Shown here one piece after another: positions 46,336 through 54,748 of a stretch of DNA of 64,000 bases. Origin of the DNA: Lacrimispora sinapis (lineage in GTDB: Bacteria; Bacillota; Clostridia; Lachnospirales; Lachnospiraceae); the NCBI RefSeq assembly GCF_043633585.1, contig NZ_CP141832.1, positions 2,480,001 through 2,544,000 on the forward strand, read 5' to 3'. A program made the translations under genes and the position numbers. The number at the start of each line of letters is the position of its first letter. The stretch's first letter is position 1. The notes beneath the pieces are model-generated. The model was not told where the DNA came from and searched no databases. It saw nothing but the letters and a program-made list of their open reading frames with translations.

Positions 46336-46677
46336 ATGTTGGATGAACAGTTTGTCAGGAATCGAATTACGGAGCTTCGCCTGAAAAAAGATATCTCCGA
46401 ATATCAGATGAGCCTGGATTTAGGGAAAAATAAAAGCTATATTCAGGGGATCTCTTCAGGTCGGTCAATGCCTTCTATGAAACAGTTTTTTGAAATCTGC
46501 GATTATCTTGAAATTACTCCCATAGAATTTTTTAGTACGGAAAATAAAGAACAGCCTCTTCTAAGGGAGGCCAATGCTTTAATGAAAAATTTGACCAAAG
46601 AAGACTTGGAGGCATTATTTCCCTTACTGCTGCGGCTGAAAAAAAGGGCGGACGATCAAAAGAGTGCAGAACCATAA
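46336..46677 (+). CDS. XRE-family transcriptional regulator
   Basis: About 113 residues from the ATG at 46336 (AAGAGGTGAG upstream). N-terminal Cro/CI helix-turn-helix (ISEYQMSLDLGKNKSYIQG, then MPSMKQFFEICDYLEI) followed by a helical tail. This type is common in clostridial cores. It diverges from the GGDEF gene and shares the intergenic region with it. Confidence 0.85.
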   Translation: MLDEQFVRNRITELRLKKDISEYQMSLDLGKNKSYIQGISSGRSMPSMKQFFEICDYLEITPIEFFSTENKEQPLLREANALMKNLTKEDLEALFPLLLRLKKRADDQKSAEP

Positions 46678-46704
46678 ATGCTATGGTCCTGCACCCCTTC
46701 TTTT

Positions 46705-48492
46705 TTATATTGATCTTGTATTTTCCTTCAGCCACAGCGCCTCTTCTCCTGAAACATACGGAGACAATTTTTCATAAACCACTCGGTGATAATTATTTAA
46801 AAGCTCTACATCTTTTTCCGTCATAATGGATTTGTCAAGGGCCTCCAAGTCAATAGGAACCATTGTCAAAAATTCAAATTCCATAAACTGGCCATATTCA
46901 TTCTCTTCCGCTTTTTTACAAACAACCAGATTTTCAGTTCTGACACCATGACTGCCTTCGATGTAGACACCTGGTTCATCCGAAGTGATCATTCCTTCTT
47001 CTAAAATACAGTTGTCCTGACGCTCCGGAACCATGCGCCAGCGGATTCCGTTGGGACGCTCATGGACATTTAACAAATATCCCACTCCATGACCGGTCCC
47101 GTGATCAAAGTTAATGCCGCGGCTCCAGAATGGTTCTCTTGCTACGTAATCCAAGGTCAGGCCACGACAGCCATACAAGAACTTCACTGCTCCCAGACGA
47201 AGCATACTCATGACAGTCAGCGTAAAATGCTCCCGCTCTGCATCGGTCAGCGGGCCTAATGCGATGGTTCTGGTCACGTCTGTGGTTCCTTCATAATACT
47301 GGCCGCCGGAATCTACCAGATACAGTCCCCTTGGCTCCAATGGAGTATCATTTTCAGCGGTTGCTTTATAATGACACATGGCAGCATTGGCTCCATAAGC
47401 GGAAATGGTATCAAAGCTTAATCCAAGGTTGCCCTCCTGCTGGGAACGCAGATGATCCAGATGCTCCTGGGCGCTGACTTCTGTAATGGTTTCTTTTCCC
47501 ACATGCTGCTTCAGCCAGTAAATATATTTTACCATGGCAACCCCGTCCTTTATGTGGGCTTTTTTCATATTTTCCACTTCTACGGGATTCTTTATGGCTT
47601 TGGCAAGTGCGGTGGGATTCATCTTATCAATGATCCGGTTGGAACTGTCGATTCCTTTTATGACAGCATAATTGGCTTTGCCCGTCTCTACAAGGACTTT
47701 TTCATTCTTTAAAAGGGCAACCGCCTTATAAATGTCATTATATGGACAGATCGTAATTCCAAGGTCTTTGAGATAGCCCCTTACTTCCTCATTTAATACC
47801 TGTTCATTGATATATAATTGGAAGCTGTCCAAGGTTATCAGCGCATACGAAAGGACGACCGGATTACAGTTCACGTCATTTCCTCTGATATTTAAAAGCC
47901 AGGCAATATCATCAAGTGTAGTCAAAACATGAGCTGTGGCCTTTTCTTTTTTCATTTTGCTGCGAAGCTCCTTGATTTTTTCAAGAGCAGACTTACCCGC
48001 AAAATTTTCTTTTAAAATCCAAACCGGCTCAGAGGAAAGCTCCGGGCGTTCCTTCCAGATCTCTGCCACAAGGTCTTTCTCATGAGCCAGTTTCACATGT
48101 TTGTATTCCAGCAATTCTTCCAATTCTTTTCCAGTCTTACCGTTCACCACACGTCCGTCAAATCCGAGACAGCCACCTTCGGGAAGAACCTCATCTAAGT
48201 ACTCTTCCATGGTCGGGACTCCGGGCTGCCCCATCTTGCGGAGGGTTATCCCGGTTTCTGCAAGCTGCTGTGCCGCCTGAACGAAATAACGGCCATCCGT
48301 CCACAGTCCTGCTTCATTCATTGTGATTACGGCCGTACCTGCAGAGCCTGTAAAACCGGTTATGAATTCACGGCATTTAAAATAATCACCTACATACTCA
48401 GACTCATGAAAATCTGAAGTCGGAATCATGTAAGCATCCATATGATGCACAGCCATTAGCTGTCTGAGTTGTTCCAATCTTTCTTTGATCAT
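46705..48492 (-). CDS. Xaa-Pro aminopeptidase (aminopeptidase P family, M24B)
   Basis: About 595 residues from the ATG at 48492 (AAAGGAG upstream). Two creatinase-like N-terminal domains precede the pita-bread domain. Metal ligands fall in YEGTTDVTRT (two Asp), GTGHGVGYLLNVHE (His), TSDEPGVYIEGSHGVRTEN (two Glu). It removes N-terminal residues next to proline, in the cytoplasm. The long form of about 600 residues is the eukaryotic-like class also common in Clostridia. Confidence 0.92.
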   Translation of the reverse strand: MIKERLEQLRQLMAVHHMDAYMIPTSDFHESEYVGDYFKCREFITGFTGSAGTAVITMNEAGLWTDGRYFVQAAQQLAETGITLRKMGQPGVPTMEEYLDEVLPEGGCLGFDGRVVNGKTGKELEELLEYKHVKLAHEKDLVAEIWKERPELSSEPVWILKENFAGKSALEKIKELRSKMKKEKATAHVLTTLDDIAWLLNIRGNDVNCNPVVLSYALITLDSFQLYINEQVLNEEVRGYLKDLGITICPYNDIYKAVALLKNEKVLVETGKANYAVIKGIDSSNRIIDKMNPTALAKAIKNPVEVENMKKAHIKDGVAMVKYIYWLKQHVGKETITEVSAQEHLDHLRSQQEGNLGLSFDTISAYGANAAMCHYKATAENDTPLEPRGLYLVDSGGQYYEGTTDVTRTIALGPLTDAEREHFTLTVMSMLRLGAVKFLYGCRGLTLDYVAREPFWSRGINFDHGTGHGVGYLLNVHERPNGIRWRMVPERQDNCILEEGMITSDEPGVYIEGSHGVRTENLVVCKKAEENEYGQFMEFEFLTMVPIDLEALDKSIMTEKDVELLNNYHRVVYEKLSPYVSGEEALWLKENTRSI

Positions 48493-48545
48493 TGTGCTGT
48501 CTCCTTTGGTCTTTATTGATTGCATAACAGGGTTTTCACCCTGAT

Positions 48546-49328
48546 TTACCGGATCAATCCAAAATGCAGGCAGGCATTCCTGATGCCGTCCTGATCTATG
48601 GGGTCCGTAACATAGTCCGCAGCTTTTTTCAGTTCTTCCATGGCATTTCCCATGGCAATCCCTTTTCCTGCGGCTTTTATGATATCGTAGTCATTCATAC
48701 TGTCTCCAAATGCAAAGGTTTCGGATAACGGTATTTTAAAATATTCACACAGTCTTATCAGACCAACCGCCTTCGATGCTTTCCGCTCCACCACGTCTGC
48801 TCCCTTTTTATCTGCAAACATATGGACATGGATTTCCGGAAATGCCTCTTCCATGGCTTTGGCACCGGCTTCATCTCCCATATAAGCCATGGTCCGCACC
48901 TCTAAGTCCAATAGCTTGTAAGGGTCTTCAAACCGCCTGCCGCATTCGCCCCAAAGCTCGATATCATGAGCTTTTACATGCTCAGGGTGAATGTAGTAAT
49001 CACAATCTCCCACCGTAGTTCCCACACTATATGGCATAGTTTCAGCATATTTTAAAATCTGCTTTAATAGATTCTTATCAAAGGTGTGTTCGTAAATGAT
49101 CTTATCTCCAACGGTCACCTTTGTCCCATTGAGATGAATGATCGCATCAGGTTTTACCTGGTCACGAATAGCTGCACTGAAAAGGGAATCCATATCTCTG
49201 CCCGTAGCTATTACTATGGTATAATTTTCCCGCAGCTGTTCGATGGTTTCCATGGCACTGGCTGGAATCGTCCAGTCTTTATGGTCAAGCAACGTCATAT
49301 CTACATCAAAGCTTACGATTGGCTTCAT
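48546..49328 (-). CDS. Cof-type HAD-superfamily phosphatase
   Basis: 260 residues. Motif I FDVDMTLLD, motif II IATGRD, a C2B cap in the middle, and motifs III/IV with KAVGL and FGDSMNDYDII. Members dephosphorylate sugar phosphates or FMN; the substrate is not deducible here. AGGTGAAAATAG precedes the ATG. It is 53 bases upstream of the aminopeptidase gene on the same strand. Confidence 0.88.
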   Translation of the reverse strand: MKPIVSFDVDMTLLDHKDWTIPASAMETIEQLRENYTIVIATGRDMDSLFSAAIRDQVKPDAIIHLNGTKVTVGDKIIYEHTFDKNLLKQILKYAETMPYSVGTTVGDCDYYIHPEHVKAHDIELWGECGRRFEDPYKLLDLEVRTMAYMGDEAGAKAMEEAFPEIHVHMFADKKGADVVERKASKAVGLIRLCEYFKIPLSETFAFGDSMNDYDIIKAAGKGIAMGNAMEELKKAADYVTDPIDQDGIRNACLHFGLIR

Positions 49329-49457
49329 CTATTTTCACCTATTTTCTATATTAAAATTATCATGTCCATACCATCATAGCCTAAATTTGAAAATTTTTCA
49401 AGAAATATACTTTACCAATCCGAAACTTTCTGCTATAATGTCATAGTGTCAGCAAAA

Positions 49458-49531
49458 CGGAGTATGGCGTAGCTTGGTAGCGCGCTCGGCTGGGGGCCGA
49501 GAGGTCGCAGGTTCAAATCCTGTTACTCCGA
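49458..49531 (+). tRNA. tRNA-Pro (anticodon GGG)
   Basis: A 74-base cloverleaf: acceptor CGGAGTA pairs with TACTCCG, D-arm with AGCTTGGTAGC, anticodon stem CTCGG/CCGAG with loop CTGGGGG giving anticodon GGG, and T-arm CAGGTTCAAATCCTG. The terminal CCA is not encoded. An integrase gene lies just beyond its 3' end, as in elements that use a tRNA as attachment site. Confidence 0.93.
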
Positions 49532-49544
49532 TTTTTCCTTGAAT

Positions 49545-50339
49545 TTACGAAGTTTCAAGAGATACAAAGAGAGAATCATCTTGATTACTTTCGATTACTT
49601 TTTGATTTAAGGTGTTTTCTTCTTTAGACATAGCGATTTCTTTAGTAACCATTTGAACAAACAGTTGTTTGTCTTGCATGTTGCTAACATCGTAGGTGTA
49701 ATATTGTTCGTTTACCTCTTCAGTATGCCCCATCAAAGCACTGACCACGGTAGACGACAATCCATTACACTTTAGCTTGGATGAAAATGTTCTTCGATAA
49801 GCATGAATACTCTTATTAGGAATCCCCACTTGTTTACATTTGTTTCTTGCGCAATCTGATATTACAGGGGCATGTATCCTTCCATATTCATTGGCAAAAA
49901 TAAACTCATTTAGATACCCATATTCTTCCTGTATTTTTCTTAGTTGTCTTAATAAATTCACAATCTCGTCAATTAATGGCATATATCTTGATTTCCCATT
50001 TTTAGTAGCACCTATAAAGAACTCTTTTGTGTTGCGGACATATTTTTCTGATTTATTTACCACAATCATACCATTTTGAATATCAGACCATTTTAATGCA
50101 GCGATTTCACTTACTCTGAATCCGGTAAGACTGGCAAATTCAACAGCATAAGTCGGAATATAGTTGGGTTGCTCTCTATGATCTTCTTCAAATTTCTCAT
50201 ATAAAAGTTTAAACTCTTCCCTCGATATCGTTCTTTCTTCTGCTGTTTTGATTTTTCTTGTACAATACTGATAGAATGATTTTGCTTCAATGTTTACAGT
50301 AGTATTTGGAATTGTGATAGACAGCATTCTCTTTATCAT
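49545..50339 (-). CDS. Tyrosine recombinase, N-terminally truncated
   Basis: 264 residues covering the catalytic domain of a phage-type integrase. The catalytic set is present: Arg in TGFRVSEIAAL, HAYRRTF, LMGHTEEV and the nucleophile Tyr in NEQYYTYDV. The usual AP2-like and core-binding N-terminal domains (about 120 residues) are almost absent, and the 5' end overlaps a truncated zinc-ribbon frame, so a deletion fused two prophage genes. It may not be functional. It lies 13 bases from tRNA-Pro. Confidence 0.8.
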   Translation of the reverse strand: MIKRMLSITIPNTTVNIEAKSFYQYCTRKIKTAEERTISREEFKLLYEKFEEDHREQPNYIPTYAVEFASLTGFRVSEIAALKWSDIQNGMIVVNKSEKYVRNTKEFFIGATKNGKSRYMPLIDEIVNLLRQLRKIQEEYGYLNEFIFANEYGRIHAPVISDCARNKCKQVGIPNKSIHAYRRTFSSKLKCNGLSSTVVSALMGHTEEVNEQYYTYDVSNMQDKQLFVQMVTKEIAMSKEENTLNQKVIESNQDDSLFVSLETS

Positions 50340-50379
50340 TGAATGTTCCGCATTCAGGACATTTTACTTTCCTAGCCAT
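50287..50379 (-). pseudogene. Truncated phage zinc-ribbon protein
   Basis: MARKVKCPECGTFNDKENAV continues to YHNSKYYCKH and stops. It resembles small phage zinc-ribbon proteins but ends within the second Cys pair, where the integrase sequence begins in another frame. Its ribosome site is a run of ten G. Confidence 0.6.
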
Positions 50380-50387
50380 CCAAAACT

Positions 50388-50397
50388 CCCCCCCCCC
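50388..50397 (-). promoter_or_regulatory. Homopolymeric G10 tract as ribosome site
   Basis: Reverse-strand AAAGGGGGGGGGGAGTTTTGG precedes the ATG at 50379. It is the second such G-tract in the window at a start of translation (the first is at 12,036). Confidence 0.5.
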
Positions 50398-50400
50398 TTT

Positions 50401-51423
50401 CTACTCTTCGATTAAGATACCTTCCTCTCTAATCAAGTCCTGTAAATCATCAAGGATCAGCATAAGTAAATCAATTTGAGTTGCATCACAGTCTCTTACT
50501 AACTTGCCCTTTCCCAATTCCTTATTTGTAATTGCTGTGTATTTGTCCATCATTCCCTGGTCATTTAATGCCTTTGCAATCTTTCTAATCTTTGCAACAG
50601 TTTCTTTGAAATCTGCTACTTCAGACTGTTCCTTGTACACCTCAATTGGCTTGTCAGTTACGGTTGCTCCGTCTTCTTTTGCCAACTTATCAATAGCCTG
50701 TTGCATATCTTCTAATAAGGCGTTGTATGTAAATGGGATCTTTGCTGACATGTACTTGTTTCTTGAACCCGCTTCAAGTTCTTTGCTACCACGAAGATAG
50801 AGAACCATTCTATTCTCGCCACTTTCGGTAGGCTCGAATGTAGAATATCCAATAACATCTACAAGTCTTGCAAGGACTTTAAGACCTCTTTTGTCTACGG
50901 TTGGCTGAGTTCTATCATACTTCTCTCCATTCTCCTTAATCTGTTTTGTGTCGCTGTGAGAAATAACAACTAATGTGTATCCAGCTTTTACGATGTCCTG
51001 AAAATATGCATCGTATTCTCTTTCAACCGCCTTATAACCACGCTTTGATTCTGTCTCATCAAGATAATCAACACCTTCTTTTGCAAGAATGTATGCTTCA
51101 CACATGTCATAAGCTAAATCTGCCGTATCTACAATTACAGTTTTGAATATTGTCTCTGACTTATCACCATCTTCAACTGCCTTAGCGTCCTTTAACAACT
51201 GCTTCTTAACATCAAGAGTTTCTTTCCACTTATTGATTGGCTGTGCCATTACACCAGATAACATGTTGTAACCTTTTTCAAAAACCACCAAGATAGGTTT
51301 AGGGAACTTAACCGCATTACTGGTCTTTCCTGATTTCTTGTCTCCATAAATTAAAAACGATTTACCGCTTAAATCTCTGCTAATTGTACTTGGTGTTAAA
51401 TTAAAAATATCAATTCCTGCCAT
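50401..51423 (-). CDS. Sak4-like phage ATPase
   Basis: 340 residues. Walker A YGDKKSGKTSNAVKF near residue 30 and VIVDTADLAYD as Walker B place it with the RecA-like AAA_24/Sak4 proteins that support single-strand annealing in phage replication. The C-terminal third is acidic and helical. An IS3-family element begins only 8 bases before the ATG, so the native ribosome site and promoter have been lost; expression would need the element to supply them. Confidence 0.75.
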   Translation of the reverse strand: MAGIDIFNLTPSTISRDLSGKSFLIYGDKKSGKTSNAVKFPKPILVVFEKGYNMLSGVMAQPINKWKETLDVKKQLLKDAKAVEDGDKSETIFKTVIVDTADLAYDMCEAYILAKEGVDYLDETESKRGYKAVEREYDAYFQDIVKAGYTLVVISHSDTKQIKENGEKYDRTQPTVDKRGLKVLARLVDVIGYSTFEPTESGENRMVLYLRGSKELEAGSRNKYMSAKIPFTYNALLEDMQQAIDKLAKEDGATVTDKPIEVYKEQSEVADFKETVAKIRKIAKALNDQGMMDKYTAITNKELGKGKLVRDCDATQIDLLMLILDDLQDLIREEGILIEE

Positions 51424-51504
51424 TTATAAAATGGATAGGCTAGAATAAATTGGACAGATATTTTAAGGTCATGTAAAATAGAAAGTAGAAAAGGAGTTAC
51501 GATT

Positions 51505-51795
51505 ATGACCGAAAGAAGAAAGCCTCGTTCCTATACAGATGAATTTAAGCAACAGTTAGTTCAGCTGTATCAAAATGGAAAAAGAAAATGTGATATCTGC
51601 CGTGAATATGATATCGCCACCTCACTATTGGATAAGTGGCTCAAGCAGTCTGCCATCTCTGGTTCTTTCCACGAGAAAGATAACCGTTCCACAGAACAAC
51701 AAGAATTAATTGAACTGCGTAAACGAAATAAACAATTGGAGATGGAGAACAACATTTTACACCAAGGGTGGGCAGCGCCAAGCAAGCAGCGCTGA
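51505..51795 (+). CDS. IS3-family OrfA (copy 1)
   Basis: 96 residues: a helix-turn-helix (YTDEFKQQLVQLYQNGKRKC, REYDIATSLLDKWLKQ) followed by a leucine-zipper-like helix (ELIELRKRNKQLEMENNIL). It then reads HQGWAAPSKQR and stops, instead of the usual KQAALILGRK that leads into orfB by frameshift. AAAAGGAG precedes the ATG. Confidence 0.85.
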   Translation: MTERRKPRSYTDEFKQQLVQLYQNGKRKCDICREYDIATSLLDKWLKQSAISGSFHEKDNRSTEQQELIELRKRNKQLEMENNILHQGWAAPSKQR

Positions 51796-52648
51796 TCTTA
51801 GGACGAAAGTAAATGTGATCAAGGCAAATACCCACAAATACTCTGTGGCAGCAATGTGTAGAGTCCTACAAATTCCAAGAAGCACCTATTACTACGAAGC
51901 AAAAGCAAAGAAAGATGAATCTGAATTGACAGCAAATATAATTGATATCTTTAAGACGAGCCGTAACAATTACGGAACGCGGAAAATAAAATCCGATTTA
52001 AAGGATAGAAATCTGATTGCATCCCGTCGCCGCATCGGAAGGATTATGAAGCAGGAAGGACTTGTTTCAAATGATACGACTGCCCAGTTCCGTCCGCAGA
52101 AAGATACCTGCAACGAGTCAAAAATTGAAAACGTGGTTGACCCCCAGTTCAATCAACAACCATATAGAAATATTGTTGTAAGTGACCTAACATATGTCCG
52201 GGTCGGCATGAGCTGGAACTACATATGTGTCCTTGTTGACCTATTTAATAGAGAAATAATCGGTTACAGTGCCGGACGCAACAAAACAGCAGACCTTGTA
52301 AAACAGGCATTTCAGTCCGTAAAGGGAAATCTGAAAGATATCCAGATATTTCATACGGATCGTGGAAACGAATTCAAGAATCAGACGATTGATAAAACTC
52401 TGAAAGCATTTGAAATTCAACGCTCTCTCAGCCATAAAGGCTGTCCTTATGATAATGCAGTTGCAGAAGCAACATTTAAAATAATCAAAACAGAGTTCGT
52501 CAGAAACCAGATCTTTAGTAGCTTATACCATCTTCAAATTGAATTGGCTGATTATGTAAACTGGTTCAACAACCACAGAATTCATTCTTCACTGGGATAT
52601 CTATCACCGGTGAAGTATAGAATGATTACCCTTAAAAAAGTTGTCTAG
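51710..52648 (+). CDS. IS3-family transposase OrfB (copy 1)
   Basis: An open frame of 312 codons; the true protein probably begins near VNVIKANTHKYSVAAMCRVL as part of an OrfAB fusion. DDE residues are visible in VVSDLTYVRVG (first Asp), IFHTDRGNEFKN (second Asp) and a C-terminal NAVAEATFKIIKTE (Glu). All are intact, so this copy may supply transposase. The fusion mechanism is uncertain because the frames differ by +1 at the altered junction. Confidence 0.85.
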   Translation: MNCVNEINNWRWRTTFYTKGGQRQASSADLRTKVNVIKANTHKYSVAAMCRVLQIPRSTYYYEAKAKKDESELTANIIDIFKTSRNNYGTRKIKSDLKDRNLIASRRRIGRIMKQEGLVSNDTTAQFRPQKDTCNESKIENVVDPQFNQQPYRNIVVSDLTYVRVGMSWNYICVLVDLFNREIIGYSAGRNKTADLVKQAFQSVKGNLKDIQIFHTDRGNEFKNQTIDKTLKAFEIQRSLSHKGCPYDNAVAEATFKIIKTEFVRNQIFSSLYHLQIELADYVNWFNNHRIHSSLGYLSPVKYRMITLKKVV

Positions 52649-52694
52649 AAAACTGTTGACAATCCATTCAATTAAATATCAGTTCGTACTATAT

Positions 52695-52730
52695 AAGAGT
52701 AGAGATTAACACCTCTATTCTTATTTTTTT
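52695..52730 (+). terminator. Terminator after IS3 copy 1
   Basis: AAGAGTAGAG pairs with CTCTATTCTT and is followed by ATTTTTTTG. It probably belonged to a gene that the element replaced. Confidence 0.65.
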
Positions 52731-52765
52731 GTTATGATGAGTTTGATTGGCTGACGTAATATCAG

Positions 52766-52990
52766 TTGGGACACTACGCCCGTCGTCTTGGAACCGCCAA
52801 CAATAATACAAATAAGAAATTATATGATAGGATTCCACTTAATGTTATTAAGGGTAATAGGGAAATTGTCCAGGATTATGCAAAAAGCATTGGAGAATCA
52901 ACTAACTCCCTAATAAACAAACTTCTTGCTGAAAAGATAGAGGGATTTGTGCCGATGGACAAAAATCCTTTCACTAAGCCAAATGACTAA
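52766..52990 (+). CDS. Ribbon-helix-helix small protein
   Basis: Residues 17-60 (KKLYDRIPLNVIKGNREIVQ, then YAKSIGESTNSLINKLLAE) fit an Arc/MetJ ribbon-helix-helix domain of the kind found on plasmids and phages. The ORF opens only with TTG; no ATG and no good ribosome site exist, so the 5' end may have been damaged and the start is uncertain. A strong terminator follows at 53,044. Confidence 0.6.
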   Translation: MGHYARRLGTANNNTNKKLYDRIPLNVIKGNREIVQDYAKSIGESTNSLINKLLAEKIEGFVPMDKNPFTKPND

Positions 52991-53043
52991 TATTGACTGC
53001 AAATCATATGTTTAATAATATTCTACACAAATAATTATGCGAC

Positions 53044-53071
53044 AAAAAAGCCGGAATCTTCCGGCTTTTTT
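53044..53071 (+). terminator. Terminator after the RHH gene
   Basis: AAAAAAGCCGGAA and TTCCGGCTTTTTT form a perfect stem with a two-base centre; A-run before and T-run after make it bidirectional. Confidence 0.9.
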
Positions 53072-53311
53072 ATTATCTCCATTTTATCCATTCTGATCCT
53101 GATTGTTTCATTTATTATGGTTCTTGAATTTCATTAGTAAAATTCTCTAATAAAATCTCTAACTGCAATAATCGGCATGTTAATGAAAATTTAAATATTA
53201 ACCAAATAATTGTATCAAAACACGTTGAGTAATGTCGAAAAAGAGAAAATATAACATAAATTATGGACTATGATACAGGTTTTATTTAAGAATAATGTAA
53301 GGGATAAACTG

Positions 53312-53340
53312 TTGTTATAAAATTAAAAAAGAACTATAAT
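53312..53340 (+). promoter_or_regulatory. Sigma-A promoter of the secreted-protein gene
   Basis: TTGTTA (53,312-53,317), 17-bp spacer, TATAAT (53,335-53,340), with A-rich sequence around the spacer. Confidence 0.8.
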
Positions 53341-53411
53341 AGAAATGAAAACACAGCCGTATTTTCATACGAGAGTTAGTAATGACTAATTTATATATAA
53401 GGAGAAAAAAT

Positions 53412-54077
53412 ATGAGATTGAAAAAAGCTTTAGCTATCATATTGTCTGTTACCACCGTGACAGCATTAACTATTACACCTGTCTCGGCGGCAGAAAGTGA
53501 CTTTGAATCTACAGCCGGAATTTTATCGGAAAACCTGGAAGATAATATTGAAATACTTGGTGATACTTCGGTGTTGGTAGAGTCCCAGGGATCTTCAGAA
53601 CTTGTAACCGTTGCAGAAGATGATAATACAAGAACAGTTACTATTAAAAACCTGGAGACAGGTAAGGAAAATTATTTAAAATATGATAAATTATCTAATA
53701 CAATCTACTCATCTATTACGGGTAAAACAGTTGATATAAGCAATCAAGGCAACAAAGGCGGCATTACTTTAAAATCAGAAACATCTTATAGTACTGAATA
53801 TATCTCTTATGCAGATATTAGAGATACCATAGGTACAACGGCCACTGTAGCGGGAGTTGTTGGGTTAATACTGACAAAAGTTCCTGGAGCACAAATTGCT
53901 GGTGGCGTAACTGGCACAATCAGCACAATTGTAGGAGGCGGTACTTTACTAATCCCTAATGATTCTAGTCATGGATTAAAATTATCCATAAAAACCGTAA
54001 AATACTACAGAACCAGAACTGGCAGACGACAAGTGTATAAAATTACACATCAGGTAACATCTGTTAAAACATATTAG
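53412..54077 (+). CDS. Secreted glycine-rich protein, candidate bacteriocin
   Basis: About 221 residues from the ATG at 53412 (AAGGAG seven bases upstream). A classical signal peptide (MRLKKALAIILSVTTVTAL, cleavage after SAA) leads to an acidic domain of about 100 residues, then a hydrophobic Gly/Val/Ile-rich hairpin (TVAGVVGLILTKVPGAQIAG, GTISTIVGGGTLLIP), and finally a basic aromatic tail (KTVKYYRTRTGRRQVYK). I recall similar architecture in geobacillin 26-like proteins, but the match is from memory. The next gene, two bases on, is a small membrane protein, as expected of an immunity partner. Confidence 0.6.
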   Translation: MRLKKALAIILSVTTVTALTITPVSAAESDFESTAGILSENLEDNIEILGDTSVLVESQGSSELVTVAEDDNTRTVTIKNLETGKENYLKYDKLSNTIYSSITGKTVDISNQGNKGGITLKSETSYSTEYISYADIRDTIGTTATVAGVVGLILTKVPGAQIAGGVTGTISTIVGGGTLLIPNDSSHGLKLSIKTVKYYRTRTGRRQVYKITHQVTSVKTY

Positions 54078-54078
54078 T

Positions 54079-54324
54079 ATGAATAAAATTATTAAAACAA
54101 TCTCCATGATTGTATTTACGGTTTTTACAATTATTATGTGGAGTGCAAATCATTATAAATTGTATAACAGTCTTTTGCAAATGCTGGCTGTATACATTGT
54201 TATCATATCGAGTCTGATTTGTTTCTTATGGATGCTTAGTATAAAAAAGAATTATAAATATGTATTTTCTATATTACTCATTATTTCAGCTTTTATAGTT
54301 GTATTCTTTGGCAAATTGCCATAG
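54079..54324 (+). CDS. Small three-helix membrane protein, candidate immunity protein
   Basis: 81 residues with hydrophobic segments at about 4-21, 30-52 and 58-77. It starts two bases after the stop of the secreted protein and has no ribosome site of its own, so it is translationally coupled. A terminator follows. Small multi-helix proteins in this position often protect the producer from a membrane-active bacteriocin; that role is inferred from context. Confidence 0.6.
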   Translation: MNKIIKTISMIVFTVFTIIMWSANHYKLYNSLLQMLAVYIVIISSLICFLWMLSIKKNYKYVFSILLIISAFIVVFFGKLP

Positions 54325-54349
54325 GCGTAATGAAAAAATAAACCTAACT

Positions 54350-54387
54350 AGCCGGTAACAGTCCCATTGTTATCGGCTGGTTTTTAT
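54350..54387 (+). terminator. Terminator of the secreted/membrane protein pair
   Basis: AGCCGGTAACA pairs with TGTTATCGGCT, followed by GGTTTTTATTTTTT. Confidence 0.88.
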
Positions 54388-54583
54388 TTTTTGGCTCTAT
54401 GTCAATAGTTGGGGTGGGATTCGTATGAATCCCGCTCCATTCGTTGCTTAGAGCCATTTTTATGGTTTGTTGATGACGTATAATTAATTTCGCAAATTTA
54501 GTTACATAAAAATAGACATGCTTTATAGCCGTTTGGTAAAATAAAGTCACCACAACCAAATCTCACAAAGGAGGCTATAGAAC

Positions 54584-54748
54584 ATGTCTGATAACATTAT
54601 ACAGTTAAATCAGGAACTCATCCATAACGAATTGAAAGATTTAGTACGTAGCAGCGTTGAGGAAACCCTTAATGCCTTGCTGGATCATGAAGCAGAAGAA
54701 CTCGTTAATGCTGAAAAATACGAACGTTCCGATGATCGCAAAGGATAT
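54584..54748 (+). pseudogene. N-terminal fragment of an IS256-family transposase
   Basis: Fifty-five codons (MSDNIIQLNQELIHNELKDL ... DDRKGY) match the start of mutator-type transposases, with GGAGGC upstream of the ATG. The frame is cut where another IS3-type end begins (TGGACC at 54,749). It differs from the intact IS256 element at 23.3 kb, so it is an independent lineage. Confidence 0.75.

Larger units (their letters stand above)
51432..52666 (+). mobile_element. IS3-family element, copy 1
   Basis: A 1,235-bp element with about 38-bp imperfect inverted ends that both start TGGAT and contain GACA and TTTTAAGG at the same offsets. It carries orfA and orfB. No target duplication is seen. Copy 2 (55,377-56,630) shares its right half almost exactly but not its left 250 bases. 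Confidence 0.85.
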
